Source: Pseudaminobacter sp040045035
GTDB taxonomy: Bacteria > Pseudomonadota > Alphaproteobacteria > Rhizobiales > Rhizobiaceae
Reading direction: 5' to 3'
NCBI RefSeq assembly: GCF_040045035.1
Contig: NZ_JBDZDS010000004.1
Location: forward strand, 62,001-126,000
DNA length: 64,000 nt
The notes below the pieces were generated by a model that did no database searches, had not been told where the DNA came from, and saw nothing but the letters and a program-made list of their open reading frames with translations. Positions 18,939 to 28,387 of the stretch are shown here, piece after piece. Every line of letters begins with the position of its first letter. The stretch's first letter is position 1. Both the position numbers and the translations under genes were made by a program.

Positions 18939-21293
18939 ATGAACAAGCATTCCGACCTCAAGGCCGCCCGGATCGTCGGTGGCGTACATTCCGACCAGCG
19001 CCATGACTCCGCGCACAAGCATGTGGCCGGTACTGCCGTCTATATCGACGACATGCCCGAGCCGGCCGGCACGCTGCATGCCGGCCTCGGCCTGTCGACC
19101 GTTGCGCACGGCTTGCTTAAAAGCGTCGACCTGTCAGCGGTGCGCGCCGCGCCCGGCGTGGTCGATGTGCTGACCTATGAAGACGTGCCGGGCGAGAACG
19201 ACATTTCGCCGAGCGGCATGCATGACGACCCGGTGCTGGCCGAAGGCAAGGTGCAGTTCCACGGCCAGCCGATTTTCTGCGTGATCGCCGAGACGCGCGA
19301 GCAGGCCCGCCGGGCGGCGCGTCTGGCCAAGATCGAATATGAAGAGCTTGACCCAATCGTCCACATCTGGGGCCTCGATCCTGAGAAGGACAAGCAGGTG
19401 ACCACGCCGCTGACGCTGAAGCGAGGCGATGCCGCCGCTGCGATCGCGGCCTCGCCGCGCCGCGTCAAGGGCAGCATGAAGCTCGGCGGCCAGGACCATT
19501 TCTATCTCGAAGGCCAGGTTGCGTTGGCGGTTCCGGGCGAGGACGACGAGATCCTCGTCTACAGCTCGACCCAGGGGCCGAGCGAAACGCAGCACATGGT
19601 GGCGCACGCGCTGGGCGTGCCGAGCCATGCCGTGACCATAGAGGTGCGCCGCATGGGCGGCGGCTTCGGCGGCAAGGAAACCCAGGCCAACCAGTGCGCG
19701 GCCATTGCGGCAATCGCTGCCAAGAAGTTCAAGCGGGCGGTGAAGATCCGGCTCGACCGCGACGAGGACATGACCGCCACCGGCAAGCGGCACGACTTCG
19801 ACATCGACTACGAGGTCGGCTTCGACGAAGAAGGCCACATCCTCGGCGTCGACTACATGTTCGCGCTCAATGCCGGTTTCTCGGCCGACCTGTCGGGCCC
19901 GGTGGGCGACCGCGCGCTGTTCCACTGCGACAACGCCTATTTCTATCCGGCCGTGCATGCCAAGTCGGCGCCGCTGTACACCAACACCGTCTCGAACACC
20001 GCCTTCCGCGGCTTCGGCGGCCCGCAGGGCATGGTCGGTTGCGAGCGCGTCATCGAGGAGGTGGCCTTTGCCGTGGGCAAGGACCCGCTCGAAATCCGCA
20101 AGCTGAATTTCTACGACGCGATGGGCGTTGCCGGCGAGCGCAACGTCACGCCCTATCACCAGAAGGTCGAGGACTGCATCATCCAGCGCATCGTGGCGGA
20201 GCTGGAAGAGAGCGCCGACTATGCCGGTCGCCGCCGCGCCATCGCCGAGTTCAACGCCAAGAGCCGCTTCATCAAGCGCGGCATCGCGCTGACGCCGGTG
20301 AAATTCGGCATTTCCTTCACCAAGACCGAGTCCAACCAGGCCGGCGCGCTGGTGCATGTCTATGCCGACGGCTCGGTGCACATGAACCACGGCGGCACCG
20401 AGATGGGGCAGGGCCTGCACCTCAAGGTGGCGCAAGTGGTGGCCGAGGAATTCCAGATCGATCTCGACCGGGTGAAGATCACCGCCACGACCACCGCCAA
20501 GGTGCCGAACACCTCGCCGACGGCCGCCTCTTCCGGCGCCGACCTAAACGGCATGGCCGCGCAGAACGCGGCGCGGCAGATCCGCAAGCGGCTGACCGAT
20601 TTTGCGGCCGAGCGCTATCAGGTTCCGGCCGACCAGGTGGTGTTCCTGCCGAACCGGGTGCGCGTCGGCAACCAGGAGATTAGCTTCAACGATCTGGTCA
20701 AGCAGGCCTATGTCGGGCGCGTCCAGCTGTCGGCCGCCGGCTTCTACAAGACGCCGAAGATCCACTGGGACCGAGCCAAGGGCCGCGGCCACGCCTTCTA
20801 CTACTACGCTTATGGTGCGGCCTGCTCGGAAGTGTCGATCGACACGCTGACCGGCGAATATGTGGTCGAGCGCACCGACATCCTGCACGACGTCGGCCGC
20901 TCGCTGAACCAGGCCATCGACATCGGCCAGGTGGAGGGCGGCTTCGTCCAGGGCATGGGCTGGCTGACCACCGAGGAGCTGGTGTGGGACGACAAGGGCC
21001 GCCTGCGCACGCATGCGCCCTCGACCTACAAGATTCCGCTCGCTTCCGACCGGCCGAAGGTCTTCAATGTGGCATTGACCGATTGGTCGGAGGCCTATGA
21101 GCCGACGATCCATCGCTCAAAGGCTGTGGGCGAACCGCCGCTGCCGCTCGGCATCTCGGTGCTGCAGGCCTTGTCTGATGCGGTGGCGAGCGTCGCCGAC
21201 CACAAGATCTGCCCGCGGCTCGACGCGCCTGCGACGCCCGAGCGCGTACTCATGGCAATCGAACGATTAAGGGCTGAAACGGCGGACAAGTGA
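18939..21293 (+). CDS. xdhB: Xanthine dehydrogenase molybdopterin-binding subunit
   Basis: 784 residues from the ATG at 18939 (AGGAG six bases upstream; the GTG directly before it is in the same frame). Molybdenum cofactor motifs are present: RRMGGGFGGKETQ, AFRGFGGPQGM, GGTEMGQGLHLKVAQV and, near the C-terminus, KAVGEPPLPLGISV with the catalytic Glu region. It oxidises hypoxanthine and xanthine to urate. The stop overlaps the xdhC start (GTGA). Confidence 0.96.
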   Translation: MNKHSDLKAARIVGGVHSDQRHDSAHKHVAGTAVYIDDMPEPAGTLHAGLGLSTVAHGLLKSVDLSAVRAAPGVVDVLTYEDVPGENDISPSGMHDDPVLAEGKVQFHGQPIFCVIAETREQARRAARLAKIEYEELDPIVHIWGLDPEKDKQVTTPLTLKRGDAAAAIAASPRRVKGSMKLGGQDHFYLEGQVALAVPGEDDEILVYSSTQGPSETQHMVAHALGVPSHAVTIEVRRMGGGFGGKETQANQCAAIAAIAAKKFKRAVKIRLDRDEDMTATGKRHDFDIDYEVGFDEEGHILGVDYMFALNAGFSADLSGPVGDRALFHCDNAYFYPAVHAKSAPLYTNTVSNTAFRGFGGPQGMVGCERVIEEVAFAVGKDPLEIRKLNFYDAMGVAGERNVTPYHQKVEDCIIQRIVAELEESADYAGRRRAIAEFNAKSRFIKRGIALTPVKFGISFTKTESNQAGALVHVYADGSVHMNHGGTEMGQGLHLKVAQVVAEEFQIDLDRVKITATTTAKVPNTSPTAASSGADLNGMAAQNAARQIRKRLTDFAAERYQVPADQVVFLPNRVRVGNQEISFNDLVKQAYVGRVQLSAAGFYKTPKIHWDRAKGRGHAFYYYAYGAACSEVSIDTLTGEYVVERTDILHDVGRSLNQAIDIGQVEGGFVQGMGWLTTEELVWDDKGRLRTHAPSTYKIPLASDRPKVFNVALTDWSEAYEPTIHRSKAVGEPPLPLGISVLQALSDAVASVADHKICPRLDAPATPERVLMAIERLRAETADK

Positions 21294-22147
21294 CACGCAA
21301 CATTGAGCGTCTCCGCTCTTTCCTCGATCACGCGCCGGAAGCGGCGCTCGTCGAGGTGACGGAGGCAAAAGGCTCGACGCCCCGCGAGACCGGGGCACAG
21401 ATGCTGGTTTCGCCGCAGGCCATCTTCGGCACGATCGGCGGCGGTCACCTCGAATTCATGGCAATCGACCGGGCGCGGCAGATGCTGGCGGCGCCCCGTG
21501 ATGTTGGTGCCGCGCATGTCGAGCTCGACATTCCGCTGGGGCCCGAAATCGGCCAGTGCTGCGGCGGCCGCGTCGGCCTGTCGATCAGGCCCGTGGACGC
21601 GGCGCTGCGCAACGAACTGATCGCGCAGGCGCGCGCCGAGGATGCTGCAAGCCCGCATATCTATGTCTTCGGCGGCGGCCATGTCGGCCATGCCCTGGCA
21701 TCGGCCTTCGCGCTTCTGCCAGTGCACGCGACGGTGGTCGACACCCGCCCCGATGCGCTCGACGGCATGCCCGACGCGGTCGAGACGCGACTGACGCCGG
21801 TGCCCGAAGAGATGGTGCGCGAGGCGCCCGCCGACTCCGCCTTCGTGGTGCTGACGCACGACCATGCGCTCGACTTTCTGATCGTCGCCGAGGCGCTGAA
21901 GCGCGACGATGCGGCCTATGTCGGCATGATCGGTTCGAAGACCAAGAAGGCCACCTTCAAGAGCTGGTTCCTCAAGACGGCTGGCGGCACTGAAGAGGTT
22001 TTTGCCCGGCTCGTCTCGCCGATCGGCGGCGATGCGGTGAAGGACAAGCGCCCGGCCGTGATCGCAGCACTTGCGGCAGCCGAGATCATGACGGCGCTGG
22101 TCGGCACCAATGGAGGGACGGCAGCCCAAAGCAGGCGTCCGCTGTAA
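21290..22147 (+). CDS. xdhC: Xanthine dehydrogenase accessory protein, Moco insertion factor
   Basis: 285 residues, starting at GTG 21290 and overlapping xdhB by 4 bases. It has the XdhC/CoxI N-terminal part (EVTEAKGSTPRETGAQMLV, GTIGGGHLE, QCCGGRV) and a Rossmann-type C-terminal half (IYVFGGGHVGHALASAF; FVVLTHDHALDFLI; AYVGMIGSKTKKATF). Family members bind sulfurated molybdenum cofactor and insert it into XdhB. Cys-Cys in GQCCGG is the residue pair implicated in cofactor binding. Confidence 0.94.
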   Translation: MTRNIERLRSFLDHAPEAALVEVTEAKGSTPRETGAQMLVSPQAIFGTIGGGHLEFMAIDRARQMLAAPRDVGAAHVELDIPLGPEIGQCCGGRVGLSIRPVDAALRNELIAQARAEDAASPHIYVFGGGHVGHALASAFALLPVHATVVDTRPDALDGMPDAVETRLTPVPEEMVREAPADSAFVVLTHDHALDFLIVAEALKRDDAAYVGMIGSKTKKATFKSWFLKTAGGTEEVFARLVSPIGGDAVKDKRPAVIAALAAAEIMTALVGTNGGTAAQSRRPL

Positions 22148-22149
22148 GG

Positions 22150-23070
22150 TCACCTCCCCGCCAGCGTCTCGCGGATCAGCCGCTGGCAGCGCTCGGCCAT
22201 GAAATCGAGCAGCAGGCGCACCTTGGGATCCTGCAGGTTCTTGTGCGGATAGACGGCGGCCAGCTGGATCGGGACGGGCGGTGTGTCCGGCAGCAGCACC
22301 TGCAGCCGGCCGTCGCGGATGAACGGCTCGACCTCGAAGCGCGGCTTGTTGATGATGCCGCGCCCCGCCAGCGCCCAACCGGTCAGCACGTCGCCGTCGT
22401 CGGAATCGAAGGGGCCTCGCACCTCGAACTTGACGGCACCGCGCGACGTCGACAGCGTCCAGTAGAACTCCCGCATGCCGGGATAGCGCAGCAGCAGGCA
22501 GTCGTGCCTCTTGTCGATCAATTCCTGCGGTTGCTTCGGCTCGCCGCGCCTTTCCAGATAGGCTGGGGCAGCCACCAGCACGCGCTCGCATTCCATGATG
22601 CCGCGCATCCTGAGGCTGGAATCCTCCAGCAGGCCCAGCCGGAAGCCGACGTCGATGCCTTCCTTCATGATGTCGACATTGTGGTCGGAGAGCCGCAGTC
22701 GCACCTCGATGTCGGGATATTTGTCGTGGAACTCGGGAATTCCGGAGGCGATTAGCCTGCGCCCGAGACCGAGCGGGGCAGTGACGCGGATGGTGCCGCG
22801 CGGTTGGCCGGACAGGGCGCTGACGGCGGCTTCCGCTTCGGTGATGGCCTCCAGCACCTGCTTGGCGCCCTTGTAGAAAACGCGGCCGTGCTCGGTCGGC
22901 ATGAGCTGGCGCGTGGTGCGGTTGAACAGCCGGACGCCAAGATGCTTCTCCAGTTCCTTGATGCGGTTGGAGGCGACGGCCGGCGAAATGCGCATGTCCC
23001 GCCCGGCAGCCGACAGGTTGCCGAGCTCTACGACGCGGACGAAGACGGCGAGATTGTCCAGATATGCCAT
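22150..23070 (-). CDS. LysR-family regulator, likely of purine genes
   Basis: 306 residues with a LysR N-terminal winged helix-turn-helix (FVRVVELGNLSAAGRDMRISPAVASNRIKELEKHLGVRLFNR) and a C-terminal periplasmic-binding-like effector domain. It stands between xdhC (convergent, 2 bases away) and puuD (divergent), which is the expected place for a regulator of this cluster. The dyad with T-N11-A geometry at 16866-16880 is a possible site. The effector (urate, xanthine or an allantoin derivative) cannot be read from the sequence. Confidence 0.88.
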   Translation of the reverse strand: MAYLDNLAVFVRVVELGNLSAAGRDMRISPAVASNRIKELEKHLGVRLFNRTTRQLMPTEHGRVFYKGAKQVLEAITEAEAAVSALSGQPRGTIRVTAPLGLGRRLIASGIPEFHDKYPDIEVRLRLSDHNVDIMKEGIDVGFRLGLLEDSSLRMRGIMECERVLVAAPAYLERRGEPKQPQELIDKRHDCLLLRYPGMREFYWTLSTSRGAVKFEVRGPFDSDDGDVLTGWALAGRGIINKPRFEVEPFIRDGRLQVLLPDTPPVPIQLAAVYPHKNLQDPKVRLLLDFMAERCQRLIRETLAGR

Positions 23071-23210
23071 GCGTGCCTGAGTTGCCGTAAGCGTAAATCG
23101 ATGCAGTGAGCCTATTATTTTTTATTTTTTTTTGAAAGTCATCGTATAGCTGGGCTCTTTCCGTTTGCTGGCGAGGCCGTAAAGTCGGCGGTCTGCAGTG
23201 AGGGCAGTCA
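23071..23210. promoter_or_regulatory. Divergent promoter region lysR / puuD
   Basis: 140 bases with a T-rich run at about 23113-23133 immediately followed by TTGAAAGTC (23132-23140), the nine-base element also found before uraH. TTGAAA could serve as a -35 box for puuD. GAGGGCAG precedes the puuD ATG. Confidence 0.4.
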
Positions 23211-24443
23211 ATGAACGATTATGCAGTTTTTTGGGACTGGTTGAGCTTCGGCATGCGCTGGACGCATGTCATCACCGCGATCGCGTGGATCGGCTCGTCC
23301 TTCTATTTCGTCGCGCTGGACCTGAGCCTGCGCCAGCGACCGGGCCTGCCCAAGGGCGCCTTCGGCGAAGAATGGCAGGTCCATGGCGGCGGCTTCTACC
23401 ACATCCAGAAATATCTGGTGGCGCCCGAGCAGATGCCCGAGCATCTGACCTGGTTCAAGTGGGAGTCCTACTTCACTTGGATGACGGGCTTCGCGATGCT
23501 CGCCATCGTCTACTATGCGGGCGCGGACCTGTTCCTGGTCGACCGCAACGTGCTCGATGTCTCCGCGCCGGTCGCCATCCTGATCTCGCTCGCCTGCCTG
23601 GCCGGAGGCTGGATCGTCTATGACCTTCTCTGCCGCTGGCTGATCGGCAAGGCCGACACGGGCCTGATGATCCTGTTCTACGTCATCCTGGTGTTCATGG
23701 CCTGGGGGCTGACGCATCTGTTCACCGGCCGGGCGGCCTTCCTGCATCTTGGCGCCATCACCGCCACGATCATGTCGGCCAATGTCTTCATGGTCATCAT
23801 ACCTAACCAGAAGATTGTCGTTGCCGACCTGATCGCCGGCCGCAAGCCCGACCCGAAATACGGCAAGATCGCCAAGCAGCGCTCGCTGCACAACAACTAC
23901 CTGACGCTGCCCGTGCTGTTCCTGATGCTGTCGAACCACTATCCGTTGGCGTTCGGCACCCAGTTCAACTGGATTATCGCCTCGCTGGTGTTCATGATGG
24001 GCGTCCTGATCCGGCACTATTTCAACACCCGCCACGCCGGCAAGGGCAACCCGACCTGGACCTGGCTCGTCACGGCGATCCTGTTCATCATCATCATGTG
24101 GCTGTCGACGGTGCCGAAGGTGCTGACGGGCGACGACCAGAAGGTGTCGGCGAACGAGCAGGCATATATCGCTTCGGCGCATTTCCCGGCCGTGCGAGAC
24201 ACCGTGCTCGGCCGTTGCTCCATGTGCCATGCGGCAGAGCCCGTCTATGAAGGCGTCCGCCAGACGCCGAAGGGCGTGACGCTGGACACCGACGAGGCGA
24301 TCGCCAGCCATGCGCGCGAAATCTATCTCCAGGCCGGCCGCAGCCATGCCATGCCGCCCGGCAACGTCACCGACGTCACCCCGCAGGAACGGCAGCTGCT
24401 GGTGACCTGGTTCGAGGAAGCAGGAAAGAAGACACAGCAATGA
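23211..24443 (+). CDS. puuD: Membrane urate hydroxylase (urate oxidase) with cytochrome c domain
   Basis: 410 residues. Eight or so membrane helices in the first ~300 residues (WTHVITAIAWIGSSFYFVAL; SYFTWMTGFAMLAIVYYAG; TWLVTAILFIIIMWLSTV) form the PuuD urate hydroxylase domain, and a C-terminal periplasmic cytochrome c domain carries one CxxCH site, RCSMCHAAEP near 340, with Met in HAMPPGN as the likely second iron ligand. This enzyme oxidises urate to 5-hydroxyisourate and passes electrons to the respiratory chain rather than to oxygen as peroxide. It overlaps guaD by 4 bases. It is distinct from the polyamine PuuD peptidase. Confidence 0.94.
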   Translation: MNDYAVFWDWLSFGMRWTHVITAIAWIGSSFYFVALDLSLRQRPGLPKGAFGEEWQVHGGGFYHIQKYLVAPEQMPEHLTWFKWESYFTWMTGFAMLAIVYYAGADLFLVDRNVLDVSAPVAILISLACLAGGWIVYDLLCRWLIGKADTGLMILFYVILVFMAWGLTHLFTGRAAFLHLGAITATIMSANVFMVIIPNQKIVVADLIAGRKPDPKYGKIAKQRSLHNNYLTLPVLFLMLSNHYPLAFGTQFNWIIASLVFMMGVLIRHYFNTRHAGKGNPTWTWLVTAILFIIIMWLSTVPKVLTGDDQKVSANEQAYIASAHFPAVRDTVLGRCSMCHAAEPVYEGVRQTPKGVTLDTDEAIASHAREIYLQAGRSHAMPPGNVTDVTPQERQLLVTWFEEAGKKTQQ

Positions 24444-25750
24444 GCGAAACCCTCCTTCGCGGGCGGACGCTGAGCTTCGTTCGCTGGCCCGACGCCATCG
24501 AAGACCATGGCGCCTACGCCTACGAGGAAGATGGCGGCCTGCTCATCCGCGACGGCAAGATCGTCGCTGCCGGCACCTACGAGGACGTCGCGTGCCAGGC
24601 CGGCGAGGGGGCGCAGAAAATCGACCACCGGCCGCATCTGATCATGCCCGGCTTCGTCGATGCGCATGTGCATTTCCCGCAGCTGCAGGTTCTGGCTTCC
24701 TACGGCGCCGAGCTGCTGGCATGGCTGAACACCTACACCTTCCCGGAGGAGACGAAATTCCGCGACGCGCAGTATGGCCGTCGCGTCGCCCGGCTGTTCC
24801 TCGACGAGATGGTGCGCCACGGCACCACTACGGTGGCCGCCTATTGCTCGGTGCACAAGCAGTCGGCCGAGGCCTTCTTCGAGGAGAGCCACGCGCGCAA
24901 CATGCTCAACATCGCCGGCAAGGTGATGATGGACCGCAACGCGCCGGATGGCGTGCTCGACACCCCGCAATCGGGTTATGACGACACCAAGGCGCTGATC
25001 GGCCAGTGGCACGGCAAGGGCCGCCAGCACTATGCGATCACGCCGCGCTTCGCCATCACCTCCTCGCCCGAGCAGATGGAAATGGCCAAGGCTCTGGCGG
25101 GCGAGTTCCCCGACCTGCACATCCAGACGCATCTTTCGGAAAATCACGCCGAGATCGAGTTCACGCAGCAGCTCTATCCGTGGTCGAAGGACTACACGGA
25201 CATCTACGAGCACTACGGCCTGCTGGGGTCGAAGACGCTGTTGGGCCACTGCATCCACCTCTCGGAGCGCGAGGCCGATGCCCTATCGGATTCCGGCGCG
25301 GTGGCGGTCTTTTGTCCGACCTCCAACCTGTTCCTTGGCTCGGGCCTGTTCGACTACCAGCGCTATCGCAAGCGAGCGAAGTCGATCAGGATCGCCACCG
25401 CCACCGATGTCGGCGGCGGCACCAGCTATTCGATGCTGCGCACCATGGACGAGGGCTACAAGGTGATCGCGCTGAACGGCGAGAAGCTGAATCCCTTCGC
25501 TTCCTTCTGGCAGATGACGCTCGGCAATGCACGGGCGCTGTCGCTGGAGGACCGCGTCGGCACGCTGGAGACTGGAACCGACGCCGACATCGTGGTGCTG
25601 GATTCGCGTGCGACGCCGATCATGCGGCTGCGCATGGAGGCCATCGAAAGCCTGGCCGAAGAGCTTTTCCTGTTGCAGACAGTGGGCGACGACCGCGCCG
25701 TACACGAGGTTTATGTTGCGGGCCGGCCCGCGAAGGGCGATATGGCGTAG
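24440..25750 (+). CDS. guaD: Guanine deaminase (amidohydrolase family)
   Basis: 436 residues with the metal-dependent amidohydrolase pattern: DAHVHFPQLQ near 74-83, HLSENHAEIEFTQQLYP near 233, LGHCIHLSEREAD near 272, and TDVGGGTSYSML near 319. VAAYCSVHKQSAEAFFEES is typical of GuaD. It turns guanine into xanthine, the substrate of the nearby XdhABC. ATGA overlap with puuD makes translational coupling likely. Confidence 0.94.
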   Translation: MSETLLRGRTLSFVRWPDAIEDHGAYAYEEDGGLLIRDGKIVAAGTYEDVACQAGEGAQKIDHRPHLIMPGFVDAHVHFPQLQVLASYGAELLAWLNTYTFPEETKFRDAQYGRRVARLFLDEMVRHGTTTVAAYCSVHKQSAEAFFEESHARNMLNIAGKVMMDRNAPDGVLDTPQSGYDDTKALIGQWHGKGRQHYAITPRFAITSSPEQMEMAKALAGEFPDLHIQTHLSENHAEIEFTQQLYPWSKDYTDIYEHYGLLGSKTLLGHCIHLSEREADALSDSGAVAVFCPTSNLFLGSGLFDYQRYRKRAKSIRIATATDVGGGTSYSMLRTMDEGYKVIALNGEKLNPFASFWQMTLGNARALSLEDRVGTLETGTDADIVVLDSRATPIMRLRMEAIESLAEELFLLQTVGDDRAVHEVYVAGRPAKGDMA

Positions 25751-25782
25751 CAGCGGCGGCATAAGCGGAGAGGGGCCCAGCC

Positions 25783-26496
25783 ATGACCAGACAGTCCAAG
25801 CTCATCGGCATGGTGGGCGGCATGAGCTGGGAATCCAGCGCCATATACTATCGGCTGCTCAACCAGGGAGCGGGCGCACGGCTTGGCGGGCACCATAATG
25901 CCAGGTCGCTCATGTACACTCTCGACTTCGACGAGATAAACCGCATGGCTGCTCTCGGCCGTTGGGACGTCGTCGCCGAAAGGGTGGGCGACGCGGCGCG
26001 GTGGCTGGAAAAGGCTGGTGCCGATCTGGTCATGCTGACCGCGGTGTCGGCGCACCGTGTTTTCGAGGACGTGCAAGCGGCCGTCTCCGTGCCCCTGCTG
26101 CATGTCGGCGATCCAACTGCGCAAAGCATCAAGGCAAGGGGCCTGTCGCGCGTCGGCCTGCTTGGAACGCGCTACACGATGGAGCAGGATTTCCTTTCCG
26201 GACGGCTGAGAGGGCACGGCCTGGACGTCATGACGCCGAATCCGGAACAGCGCGAGAGGCTGCATCGCGTCATCATCGATGAACTGACGCTCGGGAAAGT
26301 CGAGGATGCCTCGCGGGGGGCGCTGCTCGAGATGACCGCGGATCTCGAGGCGCGCGGCGCGCAGGCGTTCATCCTGGGCTGCACGGAACTGCCGCTGCTG
26401 GTGGGCACCGGGGACTATCCGCTCCCCGCCTTCGACGCAACCGAACTGCATGCCGAGGCGGCGCTGGACATCGCATTGGCCGACATGCTGACCTGA
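25783..26496 (+). CDS. Asp/Glu racemase-superfamily protein with altered first catalytic site
   Basis: 237 residues, close in overall design to the YgeA/cysteate racemase group: IGMVGGMSWESSAIYYRLLN at the N-terminus, SLDF-like MYTLDFDEI, HVGDPTAQSIKARGLSRVGLLGTRYTMEQDF in the middle and FILGCTELPLL with the second catalytic Cys. The first catalytic motif, normally CTNTMHKV or PCNTAH, reads LTAVSAHRV here, so the Cys/Thr acid-base residue is replaced by Ala. Ordinary two-base racemisation is therefore unlikely. It lies 32 bases after guaD with a GAGAGGGG ribosome site, inside the purine operon. Confidence 0.75.
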   Translation: MTRQSKLIGMVGGMSWESSAIYYRLLNQGAGARLGGHHNARSLMYTLDFDEINRMAALGRWDVVAERVGDAARWLEKAGADLVMLTAVSAHRVFEDVQAAVSVPLLHVGDPTAQSIKARGLSRVGLLGTRYTMEQDFLSGRLRGHGLDVMTPNPEQRERLHRVIIDELTLGKVEDASRGALLEMTADLEARGAQAFILGCTELPLLVGTGDYPLPAFDATELHAEAALDIALADMLT

Positions 26497-26547
26497 TCCG
26501 CCGGCACGGCCGGACAAAGCCAGCCAGGAAACGGGGAGGGGACGCAA

Positions 26548-27048
26548 ATGGCCGGGGACATCGAACGCATCAGGAAGCAGGAGGAGGAACTCGTCTTCGA
26601 CCGCTTCGACGAGGCCGTGGCCTTCGAGATCGGCTCGGCCATCCGCGACCGGGCGCTCAAGGAAGACCTGCCGATAATCGTCGACATCCGCACCTTCGAC
26701 CGGCCGCTCTTCTACGCCGCCATGCCCGGCTCGAACGCGTCCAATCCGGACTGGGCGCGGCGCAAGATCAACGTGGTCAGGCGCTATCTCAAGAGTTCCT
26801 ACCGGATGGTGCTCGAACAGAACCGCCCGGACCGCACCTTCAAGGTGGGCGAGGGGCTGGACATAGCCGACTATGTGCTGGCCGGCGGCGGCTTTCCGGT
26901 CAGGGTCAAGGGGGCCGGCGTCATCGGCGTGATCGCCGTCTCGGGCCTGCCAGAGCGCCAGGACCACAACGTCGTCGTCGCCGCAATCGCTGCCTATCTC
27001 GGGCTTCACGCTGAAGCCCTGGCGCTGCCGGCGGAGGCCACGGCCTGA
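26548..27048 (+). CDS. UPF0303 / heme-degrading-domain-like protein
   Basis: 166 residues of the UPF0303 family (related to the HbpS/GlcG fold): LVFDRFDEAVAFEIGSAIRDRA at the start, PIIVDIRTFDRPLFYAAMPGS in the middle, ARRKINVVRRYLKSSYRM and the C-terminal FPVRVKGAGVIGVIAVSGLPERQDHNVVVAAI. GGGGAGGGG precedes the ATG. The biochemical role of this family is not settled; placement between purine and glycerate genes suggests a function in ureide or glyoxylate handling. Confidence 0.75.
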   Translation: MAGDIERIRKQEEELVFDRFDEAVAFEIGSAIRDRALKEDLPIIVDIRTFDRPLFYAAMPGSNASNPDWARRKINVVRRYLKSSYRMVLEQNRPDRTFKVGEGLDIADYVLAGGGFPVRVKGAGVIGVIAVSGLPERQDHNVVVAAIAAYLGLHAEALALPAEATA

Positions 27049-27090
27049 GCCGGCAGTGGGATCGACAAGTCCAGTGAAGGGAAACGACCC

Positions 27091-28356
27091 GTGACCGACT
27101 TCGACGCCAAAACCTTCCTGACCTCGATCTTCGATGCGGCCGTGGCTGCGGCTGATCCTGAACGCACCATCCGCGCGCATCTGCCGGAAAAACCCAAGGG
27201 GCGCACCGTCGTCGTCGGCGCCGGCAAGGGCGTGGCGCAGATGGCGGCAGCTTTCGACAAGATTTGGGATGGACCGCTGGAAGGGCTGGTGGTGACACGC
27301 TACGGCTATGGCGCGCCAACCGAGCGCATCGAGGTGATCGAGGCCGCGCACCCCGTGCCGGATGCCGCGGGGCTGGAGGCCGCGCGCCGGCTGCTCGAAG
27401 CCGTCAATGGTCTCTCGAGTGACGATCTGGTGGTGGCGCTCGTCTGTGGCGGGGGCTCGGCGCTTCTGCCCTCGCCGGCCGGAAGACTGACGCTGGCCGA
27501 CGAGATCGCCGTCAACGAGGCGCTGCTGGCGTCCGGCGCGCCGATCTCGGCGATGAACCTCATCCGCAAGCATGTTTCGACCATCAAGGGCGGACGGCTT
27601 GCCGCGGCTGCCCATCCGGCCAAAGTGGTGTCGCTGATCGTTTCCGACATACCCGGCGACAACCCTGCGCTCGTCGCATCCGGGCCGACCGTGCCGGATG
27701 CGGGTGGTCGTGCGGAGGCCCTGGCGGCGATCGACGCCTATGGCATGAAGCTGCCCGAGGCGGTGATGGCGCATCTCAACTCGCCGGAAGCCGACGCGCC
27801 GCTTGCCGACGACGAGCGCTTCGCCCGCAACGAGGTGCGGCTGATCGCATCGGCTGCCGTATCGCTCGAAGCCGCTGCGGCCGAAGCCAAGCGGCAGGGC
27901 ATCGAGGCCGTCATCCTGTCCGACTCCATGGAGGGCGAAGCGCGCGACGTGGGCTCGGTCCATGCCGCGATTGCGCGCGAGGTGGCGACCCGCGACCGGC
28001 CGTTCAGGAAGCCGGTGCTGATCCTTTCGGGTGGCGAGACGACCGTGACGCTGCGTGCCAAGGGCAAGGGCGGGCGCAACAGCGAATTCCTGCTGGCGTT
28101 TGCGCTGGGTGTAGACGGCCTGCCGGGCATCGACGCGCTGGCGGCCGATACGGACGGCATCGACGGCTCGGAGGACAATGCCGGCGCCTTTGCAGACGGC
28201 TCCAGCGTGGTACGCATGCGCGCGGCAGGCGTTGATGCCAAGGCGATGCTGGCCGGCAACAACGCCTGGACGGCGTTCCATTCCGTGGGCGATCTGTTCG
28301 TGCCCGGCCCGACCGGCACGAATGTGAACGATCTCAGGGCGATATTGGTGCGGTAG
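27091..28356 (+). CDS. Glycerate 2-kinase (MOFRL/type II family)
   Basis: 421 residues, GTG start with GAAGGGA upstream. It matches the type II glycerate kinase (GckA/TtuD) family: VVVGAGKGVAQMAAAF at 40-55, LVCGGGSALLPSPAG, SAMNLIRKHVSTIKGGRLA, SLIVSDIPGDNPALVASGPTVPD, and the C-terminal MOFRL domain with LSGGETTVTLRAKGKGGRNSEFLLAFA and TDGIDG. It phosphorylates glycerate to 2-phosphoglycerate. Glyoxylate from AllA can be converted to glycerate by glyoxylate carboligase and tartronate-semialdehyde reductase (neither in the window), so this gene closes the route to central metabolism. Confidence 0.88.
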   Translation: MTDFDAKTFLTSIFDAAVAAADPERTIRAHLPEKPKGRTVVVGAGKGVAQMAAAFDKIWDGPLEGLVVTRYGYGAPTERIEVIEAAHPVPDAAGLEAARRLLEAVNGLSSDDLVVALVCGGGSALLPSPAGRLTLADEIAVNEALLASGAPISAMNLIRKHVSTIKGGRLAAAAHPAKVVSLIVSDIPGDNPALVASGPTVPDAGGRAEALAAIDAYGMKLPEAVMAHLNSPEADAPLADDERFARNEVRLIASAAVSLEAAAAEAKRQGIEAVILSDSMEGEARDVGSVHAAIAREVATRDRPFRKPVLILSGGETTVTLRAKGKGGRNSEFLLAFALGVDGLPGIDALAADTDGIDGSEDNAGAFADGSSVVRMRAAGVDAKAMLAGNNAWTAFHSVGDLFVPGPTGTNVNDLRAILVR

Positions 28357-28387
28357 GTCTATTCCGTGACGCGGCGGCAGTTTCAAT

